Origin: Diospyros lotus
Taxonomy: Eukaryota; Streptophyta; Magnoliopsida; Ericales; Ebenaceae
Assembly (NCBI RefSeq): GCF_014633365.1
Contig: NW_026267104.1
Span: forward strand, 248,001-312,000
Direction of reading: 5' to 3'
Length of the DNA: 64,000 bases
Positions 10,505-21,529 of this stretch are shown piece after piece. Numbering within the stretch: position 1 is the first letter of the stretch; each line of letters begins with the position of its first letter. The notes below the pieces were generated by a model. The model ran no database searches. It was given only the letters and a program-made list of their open reading frames with translations, and was not told where the DNA came from. Made by a program: the position numbers and the translations under genes.

Positions 10505-11993
10505 CTACTCAGTGCCATCCGTGGCATCGTCAGAAGTAGAGTTCTCCTCAATGGAGTTTCCAGAGGGGGTCTTTGATGAAGGATCAGCAGGAGGAATAGA
10601 GGTAGAAGATGGAATGGTAGGGTGAGAAGGTGCTGCATGCTCCGGCTGCGGCTGTGCCCCTGATGTAGAAGGTGCACCCTCTTCCTCTCGCCACATGTCA
10701 ATGGTCTTCTGTATGCAAGTCTCAGCATCGGCCAACTTGTCCTTTGAAGACTTTTGAGGAAGCTCTTCTATGGGTGTGCTCAGAAGTTGACCTACTCTCT
10801 TGTCCATCGCAGTGTAACGTTCATTCATGGTCATTATTCCTGAATAGATGACTCTCTGCCTCCAATGTAGATCTTCATAAATGGCCTCCTGTCTCTCGGA
10901 TCTTCTTCAGTGATTGCTCTACTAGGGCTTCATGTTTTACTTGCCTATCGTGCATTTCCTTGACTATCTCATATAAGCCTCTGATAGTGTGACCCTCCTC
11001 TTGTCTCTCTTCCTGATCTTCATGTAGTGGCAGTTCTTGAGTTGGTTCTTCTTGTGCTTCAACCTGCCTGCCTGATGCCTCTCTCTTCTCAGGTGTTGTT
11101 GCTTCAAGCCTCTTTAATTGCCCACTGCTCCTTCGTGTAGATGCTGGGCTGATCCTTTCCATTGGTTTGATGACTTCAAAAGTTGCCTTTTCTTTTACCC
11201 CGTGCCTTAGTACAAAATAGGTAATCAACCCTCCAAAGGGTAGTCCTCCGCCCCCTTGTGCATGCTTGGCCACTAAGTCGATGGTATCAAAAATGTGCTT
11301 GGCCAAGTCTATGTGTACTCCCAGGATCATCTTTCCCATGAATGTGGCTTGCTTAACTGAGACACTGCCAGTGAATGCGTGGGGCATGAAATGAGAATAA
11401 AGAAGCCTATGTAAGATGATGCATTTAGGGGACAAATTCTTCTTTGGGAGGGTAGGAGCTAACCACAAAACATCATCTGCCTCTGTCATCAACCTAGCCA
11501 AGTTTTCTTTTCCTAAGTCTGCACTTGCCTCCTCAATGTCTCTTGGTGATGCCTCTCTTGGGATTTGGAATGTTTCAGCAATATCAGAGGGCTTCAACTC
11601 TATTTTCACCTTTCTCACTTCAGTGATCAAGCACCTATTCCCCGAGTCATCTCTGTCACTGGTTATATTTGAGTAAAATTCTTTGACTAAGGGAACTATG
11701 GCCTTGTGTTGAAACTTAACCCAAGTTTGCCATCCTTTGGCAGTAATCAATGACAACAAATCACATGGTGGTTCTTCAAATCGTTCAAGCATAATTCCCC
11801 TCTCACAAAGTACTGGCCTCTTAGCATACCCCTCAACATAGTTCTTTTCAGCCGCGGGGCTAATGAACCTGATATTGGAATAGGGAGGGTTCAAATCAAT
11901 GGTTGGGATGGTAGCGGGTTCTTTTCCTTTCTGCCTCTTCGAGGCCCTAGAGCTTTCTCCTACGACCTTGGGGCGTTTTTGCTTTGGAGACAT
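10505..11993 (-). pseudogene. Third ORF of the Athila-type element, frameshifted
   Basis: The frame opens at an ATG at 11993 (the longer open frame to 12059 begins with GTG) and runs 372 codons to a stop at 10875. A second frame, 10834-10505, continues with no gap in the neighbouring phase, so a single-nucleotide shift near 10880-10900 splits one protein of roughly 490 residues. The N-terminus is basic, with KQKRPK and KRQKGKEP clusters resembling a bipartite nuclear localisation signal. The middle part (about residues 80-260) has the WxxF...VPLVKEFYSN pattern of the plant 'putative transposon protein' family (Pfam Transposase_32 type) found in the extra ORF of Athila elements. The C-terminal part is charged and probably coiled-coil, ending in a Ser/Pro/Thr-rich tail. 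No signal peptide or membrane segment is seen, so it is not envelope-like. Its biochemical role is unknown. Confidence 0.75.
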
Positions 11994-12348
11994 GTTGATT
12001 TGAGGAGTGTTTGGTCTAGGGAGTTGGTTCGGGGATTTTATCGAACAGTTGGTAGGCACAAACAGGTTCCTCTCTTTTCTTCTTCTTTTAACTTCCCAAC
12101 CAATCCTCTCTTTGACACACTGAACTCCTTTACCCCCTCTTCACAACAACTCCTTCATCCAATCAATTAAATTCGAATTTAAACAATGGGAACAACTCTT
12201 ACCTTTCGGCTGTTCTCTTCCCAGAATATTCGAATGAAGCGGCCCCCTATTCGAATGCGAGCGGAATGTTCTTCCTTGTACGAAACCGGATTGATCTTCG
12301 GGTGGATGAAATGGATGATGAATGAGGGTGGTTAGAACAAGGTAACAA

Positions 12349-12358
12349 GATTTATAGG
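12349..12358 (-). promoter_or_regulatory. TATA box upstream of the third ORF
   Basis: On the minus strand the sequence reads CCTATAAATC, a good plant TATA box, about 360 bp before the ATG at 11993. The palindrome array lies upstream of it. Together they look like an internal promoter for the third ORF, which is inferred from position and composition only. Confidence 0.45.
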
Positions 12359-12868
12359 AAGGGTTCGGGTGGATGAATGAATAATCGCACCGCTTAAGGA
12401 GGGGTTTCGATCTTTAAAGGGGGGGGGGAGTCGATTCGGATTTCAGGGACGGTTATGCGGTTAAGAGGAGCATCATTCGAATGATACTGGGGTTATACGA
12501 ATGATAGAGGAAGATTCGAATGGAGGTTAAGCAATTCGAATGATAGCTCGGGTCTTAGAACAATGGGTAGAAGAGGATTCGAATGAGAGAGAGAATGCGA
12601 ATGTTCGCTGAAAGCTTTTAAAGGGCCAGACGCCTCATTCGAATGTGGAAAAATTCATTCGAATGAATTTTAAACAGTAACTCGGCTTATCGAAGGATTT
12701 GAGCCACTCATTCGAATGCAACAGTACTTTCATTCGAATGGATTTCTTGTTCATTCGAATGACTATGAGTGTCATTCGAATGAATCTGGCAGCACACTCT
12801 CAAATAGGGTATTGAATAGAATGATCATTCGAATGCAAAAATCTTCATTCAAATAACCTTGAACACAC

Positions 12869-12876
<8 letters not shown>

Positions 12877-12921
<45 letters not shown>
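12877..12921. repeat. (ATT)n microsatellite
   Basis: About 15 ATT triplets flanked by T runs, inside the palindrome-rich spacer. The 73-codon minus-strand frame rich in isoleucine here is a translation of this repeat. Confidence 0.9.
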
Positions 12922-12922
<1 letters not shown>

Positions 12923-13724
12923 TTTTTTATTTTTTTTATTTTTTTATTTTTTATTTTTATATTTTTTTTATTGCGCAAATTAACTAATTGCAACTATATT
13001 CGGATGTTAGAAATGGATTCGGATGAAGGGTAGGTTATTCGAATGAACTTGAGGATATTCAAATGCTGGCTTCAATTTTTTTAAGAAATAGCAGATTCAT
13101 TCGAATGAATTTTGAGTATGGAGAAATTCATTCGAATGAATTTTAAACAGTAATTTCATTTGTGAAGGAATTTAGCCGGTCATTCGAATGCAACAGTACT
13201 TTCATTCGAATGAATTTTGAACATATTCGAATATAACAGAGGCTATTCGAATGCTTTCTTGCTTTCTTTTAACAGCTCACCGGTCATTCGAATGGTTTAC
13301 AACTCATTCGAATGACTAAGCTCCATCCGGATACAGAATTCGAATAACAGCAAAGGAAATTTTTTTTTTTTTTACATTTCCAAACACCTAAACACAAAAT
13401 TCAAACCCACACAGAATGTCATTAAATGAGCAAGGATCAACACAACAGTTCAGGCATACCTTTATCCCACCCAACTTGCTTTGAACAATTCTTAAAAATG
13501 AGGATATAAGGAATACCTGGAGATCTTCAGAAATGACTTTGAACACAAAGGTCCAATTGCTTACTTGGATGTTGCTGGTAGCCTTCATTGCATGGGTGGA
13601 TCCGTGAGCTTGCTTCAGTACTTTAAATCAAAATAAAGGGTGATAACAGTTTATGAAAGCAGAACACTAATTAAATTATTATATATATATATTTTTTTTT
13701 CTTTTTTTTTTTTATTACTGACCA

Positions 13725-16700
13725 CTACCCAATGGGTGGATCTGTAAGATCCATGCTCTCTTCCTGTTTATTCAAAAATTCATAGTATGGTTTCAGGCGT
13801 TGTCCATTCACTTTGAGAATTTGACTAGATTGAAGATTTTCAATATCACATACACCATGAGCTGAGATGGAACGAATTTTGAAGGGCCCTGTCCACCTTG
13901 ACTTGAGTTTTCCAGGAAACAGATGGAGCCTTGAATCGTAAAGTAACACATGTTAACCTATACAAAGAATTTTCCTGTTAATATGCTGGTCATGTAATTT
14001 CTTCATGTGCATCTTAGAAAACTTGGCATTCTCAAATGCCTCGTTTCTAAGTTCCTCAAGCTCATTCAGTTGCAACTTTCTGTTGAGTTCCACCTCTTCT
14101 AAACTTTCATTCATCTTCCTGATGGCCCAGTAAGCTTGGTGCTCAACCTCTACTAGCAGATGAAATGGTTTTCCATAAACCAGTCGATAGGGAGACATGC
14201 CCAATATGGTTTTATGTGCAGTCCTATAGGCCCAAAGAGCATCAATCAACCTCAAAGACCAATCCTTTCGGTTGGAATTGACAGTTTTTTCTAAAATGCG
14301 CTTGATCTCCCTATTTGCCAATTCTGCCTGGCCATTTGTCTGAGGGTGGTATGGGGTTGAGACTTTATGAACTACCCCATATTTTTTCATTAGTTCTGCC
14401 ACTGGCTTGTTACAGAAATGAGAACCCCCATCACTGATGATGGCACGAGGCATTCCAAACCTACTGAAAATGTTTTCTTTGAAAAATTTTACCACTATCC
14501 TGTGATCATTTGTCCTTGTTGGAATTGCCTCAACCCACTTGGAAACATAGTCTACAGCAAGAAGGATGTATTCATGACCAAGCGACTTAACAAAAGGGCC
14601 CATAAAATCTATTCCCCAACAATCGAAAATTTCAAGAACCAGAATGGGCTGCAAAGGCATCATACTCTTTTTGGTCAGACTTCCTAACCTCTGGCATCTA
14701 TCACATGACAAGCAAAACTGGTGTACTTCTCTAAACATGGTAGGCCAGTAAAATCCACTTTGTAGGATTTTTGCTATGGTTTTCCGGGTAGAGAAATGAC
14801 CTCCACAAGCAAGGGTGTGACAGAAGTTCATAACACTATGTTGCTCATGTTCTGGAATGCATCTTCTCACAATTTGATCAGCACAATATTTAAACAGATA
14901 TGGTTCATCCCAGAAAAATGTTCTGACCTTCCTGAAAAACTTTTGTCTATCTGGCTTAGTCCAATGACTGGGAACTGTACCTACAGCTAAATAATTAGCT
15001 ATGTCAGCGTACCAAGGGGCAGAAGTCAATGTACTCACATGAAGAAGATGTTCATCAGGAAAGTTATCAGGAATGGAACCCTCAGTAAGATCCTGACCTG
15101 GGATTCTAGACAGATGGTCAGCTACAACATTTTCTACTCCTTTTTTATCCTTAATTTCTATGTGGAACTCTTGGAGGAGCAGAATCCACCTAATGAGGCG
15201 TGGCTTGGTGTTTTGCTTAGTAAGCAGGTATTTCAAAGCAACGTGATCTGTGTACACAATCACCTTTGAACCTATCAGGTATGACCTAAATTTATCCAAT
15301 GCAAACACCACAGCCAACAATTCTTTTTCTGTGGTAGTGTAATTTCTCTGGGCTTCATTTAAGGTTCTGCTAGCATAGTAAATGACATGGGGCTTCTTCT
15401 CTTTGCTTTGTCCTAACACAGCCCCTATGGCACAATCACTCGCATCACACATTAGTTCAAAAGGTAAAGTCCAATCAGGAGGTTGTATGATGGGTGCAGT
15501 GATAAGTGCATGTTTCAGCTTCTCAAAGGCACTTTGACAATTTGGGGTCCACTCGAATGGAACGTCCTGAGACAACAGACAACACAAAGGTCTTGCTATT
15601 GTGCTAAATGAGGCAATAAATCTCCTGTAAAAGCCAGCGTGACCAAGAAAAGATCTAATGTCCTTGACATTTCTAGGGGCTGGAAGCTTCTGAATGGCTT
15701 CAACTTTGGCCTTGTCTACTTCTAGACCCCTAGATGAAACTATGTGTCCTAGGACAATGCCTTGGTTAACCATAAAGTGGCATTTTTCCCAATTGAGCAC
15801 AAGATGAGTCTCCTCACACCGAATCAAAACCTTCTCCAGATTCTTTAAACACAAGTCAAAACTACTTCCATAAACAGAGAAGTCATCCATAAACACCTCC
15901 ACAATATGTTCAGCCATTTCACTGAAGATACTCATCATACACCTTTGAAAGGTGGCAGGAGCATTACACAACCCAAATGGCATACGTTTATATGCAAATG
16001 TCCCAAAAGGGCAGGTGAAGGTTGTTTTCTCTTGATCTTCTAGTGCTACATCAATCTGGTTATATCCTGAATATCCATCCAAAAAGCAGTAGAATGCTTG
16101 ACCTGCTATCCTTTCAAGTGTTTGATCTAGAAACGGGAGGGGAAAATGGTCCTTTCTAGTCATGGAGTTGAGTTTTCTATAGTCTATGCACACACGCCAA
16201 CCTGTTTGGAGGCGGATTGGGACTAACTCATTCTTCTCATTTTTCACCACAGTAACTCCAGACCGTTTAGGAACGACTTGAGTTGGACTAACCCATTTTG
16301 AATCAGATATTGGATAAATAATACCTGCATCCAGCAATTTGAGCACCTCTTTTCGAACCACTTCTTTCATATTGGGATTTAGCCTTCTCTGCATTTGCCT
16401 CACTGGTTTTGAATTTTCTTCTAAGAAGATCCTATGGGTGCAAATTAGAGGGCTAATCCCATGTAAGTCTGATATGGTCCATCCTAAAGCCTTCTTGTGT
16501 GCTCTCAGTACTTTCATCAACTGCAGTTCTTGTTGGGTACTTAGGCTGGAAGAAATGACTACTGGGTATGTCTCTCCTTCTCCTAGAAAGGCATACTTCA
16601 ACTCAAATGGCAGTGGCTTCTTTTCAGGAATGGGTGGACAACTCACAGAGGTTGATGGTTTGTTCAACGGTTCCACAGGTTCTAGCTTAGGAATCCATTG

Positions 16701-17483
16701 AGTCAAAGGCATCTCACTTTCCTTTTTGATATCTTCCAAACGATTATCTCCTTTCACAGTTTGAGTGACAAATTCTTTCTCAAAATACTCTTCAGACAGA
16801 GTTTGAATCAAATCTACCTCTTCTATCTCACTTTCAGTGTTCTGTTGTTTGGAAATTCTGAAAATGTTCATCTCCACAGTCATGTTTCCAAATGACAGTT
16901 TCAAAACTCCATTCCTACAGTTAATGATTGCATTGGAAGTTGCTAGGAATGGTCTTCCCAAGATGACTGGAACTGGTGGTTGTGGACCATGATGGGGTTG
17001 AGTGTCTAGAACTATGAAGTCTACTGGGAAGTAGAATTTATCCACCTGAACTAAGACATCTTCCACAATACCCCTAGGAACTTTGACTGATCTGTCTGCC
17101 AGCTGCAAAGTGACTCTGGTAGGCTTAAGTTCTCCCAAACCCAACTGTTGATAGACACTATAAGGCAATAGGTTGACACTTGCTCCTAAATCTAAGAGCG
17201 CCTGGTCAACCTTCTGGCTTCCTATTATGCATGAGATGGTTGGACAGCCTGGGTCCTTGTATTTGGGAGGAGTCTTAAATTGCAAAATGGAGCTCACTTG
17301 CTCAGTCAGAAATGCTTTTCCATGCACGTTCACTTTTCTCTTTACAGTGCAAAGATCTTTTAGAAATTTCGCATATGAGGGTGTTTGTTTGATCGCATCC
17401 AAGAGTGGAATATTGATCCTTACTTGTTTAAACACCTGATATATGTCAGCATTTTGTTGTTCTTTTTTTGTAACACTCAGTCT
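13725..17483 (-). pseudogene. pol polyprotein (PR-RT-RH-INT), one in-frame stop
   Basis: The reading frame is open from the gag stop at 17484 to a TAA at 13953 and then continues in the same frame to 13725. Positions below count from codon 17435. Aspartic protease: DLGAS about residues 82-86. Reverse transcriptase: [13 protein letters not shown] near 485 and the FMDD catalytic box at 515-518. RNase H: CDAS at 663, TEKEL near 703, YTDH near 728. Integrase: zinc finger with H873, H880, C911 and C914; D943, D1002 and E1038, the last two 35 residues apart. The segment after 13953 carries the integrase C-terminal FPGKLKSRW region. The pol start uses no ATG and lies in the same frame as gag, so gag and pol would be one polyprotein but for the TAA at 17484. 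All catalytic residues are intact, so decay is recent. Confidence 0.93.
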
Positions 17484-19223
17484 TTAAGGAAAAGGAGGTT
17501 TAGGATGATATTGACTTTCTCTTTCAATGTTCTTACCTTTTCCATCTTCTTTTTGTTTTTGCTTGTTTTTTTCTTCATTGTTTTCATTTTTTTCTAAGAT
17601 TGGCTCCTGTCCTTCTGCTTTCTCTTTCTCAACAACAGTTTGGCTTATCCTAAGATCATTTGCTTTTTCAATCACCTTTCCACTTCTTAGGATAGTTACA
17701 GATTGGACTTGTTCATGTGCATTACTTTCACCACTAGAAGATTCCACCTGATTTGTTTGCCTAACTGGGTTAGGGTTGGTTTGTGAAGGGAATCTTCCAG
17801 GTTCTCTCACACTTAGTGTTTGGGTCAACTTTGTTATTTGGCTTCTCATATCCTCCATGGCTCTATTTGTTTGCTCTTGATTCTTTGTAAGCTGGGCAAC
17901 CTGATTGTTGATGCCCGTTTGATTTTGAATGAACTGATGCAAGGTGTCTTCAAAAGATCTCCTATGAGGAGGTTGGTAGGTATTGGATGAAGAACCTTGA
18001 TTCTGTTGGAAGGATTGTTGATGTGCAGGGAAGGAGTTTTGAGAATGACTCCCAGCATCATGTCTCCATGAAAAATTGGGGTGATTCCTATTATTGGGAT
18101 GGTAGGAGTTGTAGTTCTGATTGTTCCCGTAATAGGTTCCACTTTGATTTTGATTCTGTCTTCCCTCAAAATTGTGTGAATTATTGTTGTTAGTCTGCCC
18201 ATACAATACCTCCTTGAAAGCAGGTAGAGTAGGGCATTCTTCAGTTGCATGATCCATTGTTTCACACACAGCACATTTCACTTCCACTTGTTTAACAGAT
18301 TGTACCTTTTTGGGCTCCAGATTTTCAACCTTTTTTGTTAAGGCAGTTAGTCTTGCATTTAGATCATCATTCTCACTCAACTGGTATCTACCTCTCGGTT
18401 GTGGATTTTCCCTTAGATCAAATGAAGATGTAGGGCCAGCTTCCCAATTTCTTGTATTTTCAGCCAATGTGTCAAAGAAGTGAAATGCTTCTTCTGGAGT
18501 TTTCTTATAGAATTCTCCATTACACATTGTAGAAACCAACATTTTTAATTGGGGCGTGAGTGAGTCATAAAAGAAACTGACCACTCGCCATTGCTCAAAG
18601 GCATGGTGCGGACAAGTGTGGAGAAGATCTTTGAATCTTTCCCATGCTTGGGCAAAATTTTCAGTTGATTTACAGGCGAAGTTCATGATTTGTCTTTGAA
18701 GAGTAGCGGTTCTGTTGGTAGGAAAATATTTTTTTAAAAAAGTTGCTTGCATTTCTCTCCAAGTTCCTATAGATCTAGGTAGGAGAGTGCCTAACCACAT
18801 TTTTGCCTTATCTTTTAGTGAGAATGGGAAAAGTTTTAACCTTACAACATCCTCATTTACTGTATGATCCATGCAAGTGCTACACACTTCCTCGAATTCC
18901 TTCATATGAGTGTATGGATTTTCAGAATCCATACCATGAAATGTGGGCAACAATTGGATTGTGCCAGGTTTGAAATTGAACCTATGGTGATTTATGGGAA
19001 GGATGATACACGAGGGTGTTGTCTGCCTTGGAGGGTGAAGGTACTCTCTAAGAGGTCTAATCAATTCCTGATCAACAGGATCAGGATCGCCATGGTCACT
19101 CCCATGTTCAGACATGTTGTTTGGTTGAGCCATAAATGAGTGTGGCAATGAAAACTCAAAATCAGATGGAGTACTTTCTGAATGTAACACTTGTTCAACC
19201 ACTCTACCGGATCTAAGTCTCAT
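17484..19223 (-). CDS. gag polyprotein of the Athila-type element
   Basis: The first ATG of the frame is at 19223 (MRLRSGRVVEQ), 90 bases downstream of the primer-binding site; the open frame to 19235 begins upstream without ATG. Total 579 residues. About residues 125-245 hold the Retrotrans_gag region (FPFSLKDKAKMWL, then FLKKYFPTNR). A zinc knuckle of form C-x2-C-x4-H-x4-C (CAVCETMDHATEEC) is near residue 315, followed by an Asn/Gln/Ser-rich stretch and a Lys/Glu-rich C-terminus. Gag forms the virus-like particle and packages RNA. The terminating TAA is in frame with pol, and no frameshift or readthrough signal was identified. Confidence 0.92.
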   Translation of the reverse strand: MRLRSGRVVEQVLHSESTPSDFEFSLPHSFMAQPNNMSEHGSDHGDPDPVDQELIRPLREYLHPPRQTTPSCIILPINHHRFNFKPGTIQLLPTFHGMDSENPYTHMKEFEEVCSTCMDHTVNEDVVRLKLFPFSLKDKAKMWLGTLLPRSIGTWREMQATFLKKYFPTNRTATLQRQIMNFACKSTENFAQAWERFKDLLHTCPHHAFEQWRVVSFFYDSLTPQLKMLVSTMCNGEFYKKTPEEAFHFFDTLAENTRNWEAGPTSSFDLRENPQPRGRYQLSENDDLNARLTALTKKVENLEPKKVQSVKQVEVKCAVCETMDHATEECPTLPAFKEVLYGQTNNNNSHNFEGRQNQNQSGTYYGNNQNYNSYHPNNRNHPNFSWRHDAGSHSQNSFPAHQQSFQQNQGSSSNTYQPPHRRSFEDTLHQFIQNQTGINNQVAQLTKNQEQTNRAMEDMRSQITKLTQTLSVREPGRFPSQTNPNPVRQTNQVESSSGESNAHEQVQSVTILRSGKVIEKANDLRISQTVVEKEKAEGQEPILEKNENNEEKNKQKQKEDGKGKNIERESQYHPKPPFP

Positions 19224-19312
19224 ACACCAGACCAAACAGATAGAGAAGAGAAATTAAAGAACAGAAGTAAAAAGAAAAAGGACTAGGGATGATTATTTGG
19301 CTTACCTTAATC

Positions 19313-19330
19313 TCCCCGGCAACGGCGCCA
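19313..19330 (-). other. Primer-binding site, tRNA-Asp
   Basis: On the minus strand TGGCGCCGTTGCCGGGGA, five bases from the 5' LTR end. It is complementary to the 3' end of plant tRNA-Asp(GTC), including the CCA tail. This is the usual primer of Athila elements. Confidence 0.92.
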
Positions 19331-19335
19331 AAATT

Positions 19336-21435
19336 TGCTGCATCACTCACCCTGCATTTGTCACTTTTTGTATTTTTCTTTCACTAATTCAGCTGATTTA
19401 GCAACTAATTATGTTCACAGATAGGATGAGGCGTTTAGACTCGCCAGTGCACGAGTGTGATTGTAGCAGAAAATTTATATGTAATTTTTTCGGGCAAGAC
19501 CGGGTCGACTCACAGGGAGATTACTCATGGAAGGAGATAACCACACCAGTTCTTTTGATTAACGGAATAATGAAATGAGATCAAACTAAATGTGATATAA
19601 CTGTAATCTGGAAATGGATAGATCTTGGGTCAAGACAAATCTGGTGCCAAACCCAACTGATTCACCATATAGCTTTCTGTGATGTAACTAGCAGCTCAAA
19701 TAGCTTGGGTTTTCAACTATTAAATGTACTACTGAGATGATGATAACTCTTTGCTCAAGCAACCTCCATACATGACATGGAGACTCTATGGCAAGAAGCT
19801 ATCATAAATCAGTGTATAAATAATGTTTTGACAAAATAATTGCTCAGGGCTTGGGTATGAGAACGTTTCCAGGTCAAGCAGCCTCCATACATGGCATGGA
19901 GACTCTAAGTTAGGCGTACGAACCAATCCAAGCCTGAGGTTTTCGTTAATAATATTTCCCAAACTGCTTTTGCTTTTGTTACTGTGACATATGGAGTTCT
20001 GTTATATTGATTCATCAGTGGCTTTGGGCACCATCTTTGCCTTAACCCAAGAATCGAATTAGCCACACATCTTCATAGGAAGTGCACGACTAAAACTAAT
20101 CTCTACAGATGAATACACGATTCGTAAAGGAAATAACTGAGACAACAGATAAGAACTTGGTAAACTACTGCTGTATTGATTGCTGAAATGAACTACAACA
20201 TGAAGCAGAAATTAAAATGAACTTGTAATACAGAGCTCAGAATTAGCAAGAACAACTAGTGTAACTGAAGTGCTATTCGCAAAGAAAGAGATACAGACAA
20301 GAACAAAAATAAGAGAAACAGACAAAAGGAAAGGAAAATAAATCTGCCCTTTCAAAATGATCTTCTTCTTTCTTGTATTGTTTTTCTTAGTATCTTCTGC
20401 ACTCGCCAACCTCTGATTCCAAAGAATGTTGGTCCCTTTTTAAGCTTATGGCGCATGGAAGTGGGGACCATTTGTTGAAAAGTTGTTCAAAAAGTTGGTT
20501 GAATTTACCTTAGAGCCACCGCGTGTATTTGCGCATGTCAGAATTTTTGTTCGGCTGCTCATTCGAATGACTAGCAGAGACATTCGAATGCTTGCGGAGT
20601 TTCTTTTGGCTGATCAGCTCATTCGAATGAATTTTAGTCCTATTCGAATGAATTTCATGCTTTACTGTTCCTTACACGGCGATTTTCTCGGTCATTCGAA
20701 TGCAACAGTACTTTCATTCGAATGAATTTCTAATTTTTCTCTTGACTTCTTCATTGCATTCGGATGACCTGGAGAGCATTCGAATATGGAGTTCCTTGGG
20801 TTGCTTCTCATTCGAATTACTCAGCCTTCATTCGAATAGATTTCCTTTCTTCTTCAACTTCATTCGAATGACTTGGATTTCATTCGAATATGTCTTCACT
20901 GCTTCCAAACGATATGCTCATTCGAATTTCTCCTCATGCTCGACTCATTCGAATGACTTGGATCTCATTCAAATATGTCTTCACTGCTTCCAAACGATAT
21001 GCTCATCCGAATTTCTCCTCATGCTCGGCTCATTCGAATGACTTGGATCTCATTCGAATATGCACAATCTGGAGATCTTGATTTTTGTTACTTCTTATTC
21101 GAATTAGGCCAAGCTCATCTGAATACATACCCGATATCTTGCATATTCGAATGTCTGAATGATTTATTTGAATGTTTGAGCAGCTCTCTTCTGTTTTGCT
21201 CCATATTTGAATACCTTTGAAGACTTATTCGAATGGCTTTGACTTTCATTAAGACACCTTTATTTCTTGAATTTTTATTCCTCTTTCAATCATGCTTTTG
21301 GAGAGTATGAGTCATTCTTTCATCTCTTTTTCTTCTTTTGGGCTGCAACAAGCAATTCTGGAGATTTTAAGTCGATCAAATGGATTAGGAGGTAATAAAA
21401 ACATAACAAATATTGCATTTTTTTTACATCAATCA
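19336..21435 (-). repeat. 5' LTR of the Athila-type element
   Basis: 2100 bp, about 99% identical to 6839-8937 by hand comparison. It has the same palindromes and 85-bp tandem unit. The boundary is set by the primer-binding site on one side and by a polypurine tract on the other, so it functions structurally as a 5' LTR here and as a 3' LTR of a second, lost element body. Confidence 0.9.
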
Positions 21436-21529
21436 CACCCCCCAACTTAAACATTGCTAGTCCCTTAGCAATCAAATTAAATGCACGAATGCTTCAACAT
21501 TCACAAATTCATTGATAGTGCAAATCTCG
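21436..21529 (-). mobile_element. 94-bp second copy of the element's 3' internal end
   Basis: Base for base the same as 8938-9031 up to 'ctcgta', including the polypurine tract. It then stops abruptly, followed by a short direct repeat (cgtctttatg twice in 30 bp). It shows that another element body once followed in tandem and was deleted. Confidence 0.85.

Larger units (their letters stand above)
12226..13350. repeat. ATTCGAAT palindrome array in the spacer after pol
   Basis: About 23 exact ATTCGAAT sites occur in 1.1 kb, where chance would give far fewer than one. Blocks of about 100 bp at 12640-12760 and 13090-13220 match each other. They also match the U3 segment at 8119-8235, sharing a pair of CATTCGAATG sites separated by 'caacagtacttt'. 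The spacer therefore contains duplicated U3 material. No frame is coding. Confidence 0.85.
6839..21435 (-). mobile_element. Nearly complete Athila-type Ty3/Gypsy retrotransposon
   Basis: Minus-strand element of 14.6 kb. In order it has: 5' LTR 21435-19336, tRNA-Asp primer-binding site 19330-19313, gag 19223-17484, pol to 13725, a palindrome-rich spacer, a third ORF 11993-10505, a 1.5-kb non-coding tail, polypurine tract 8952-8938, and 3' LTR 8937-6839. Gag, protease, reverse transcriptase, RNase H and integrase are all readable and show Athila features: a DLGAS protease, FMDD reverse transcriptase and an extra ORF after pol. The two LTRs (2099 and 2100 bp) differ at about 20 sites by hand count, mostly transitions, so the insertion is young. 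A matching 5-bp target duplication is not seen because the right side continues into a second copy of the 3' internal end (21436-21529). Confidence 0.93.

Noticed and set aside
12772..12993. Isoleucine/lysine-rich 73-codon frame
   Set aside because: Translation of the (ATT)n microsatellite and T runs.
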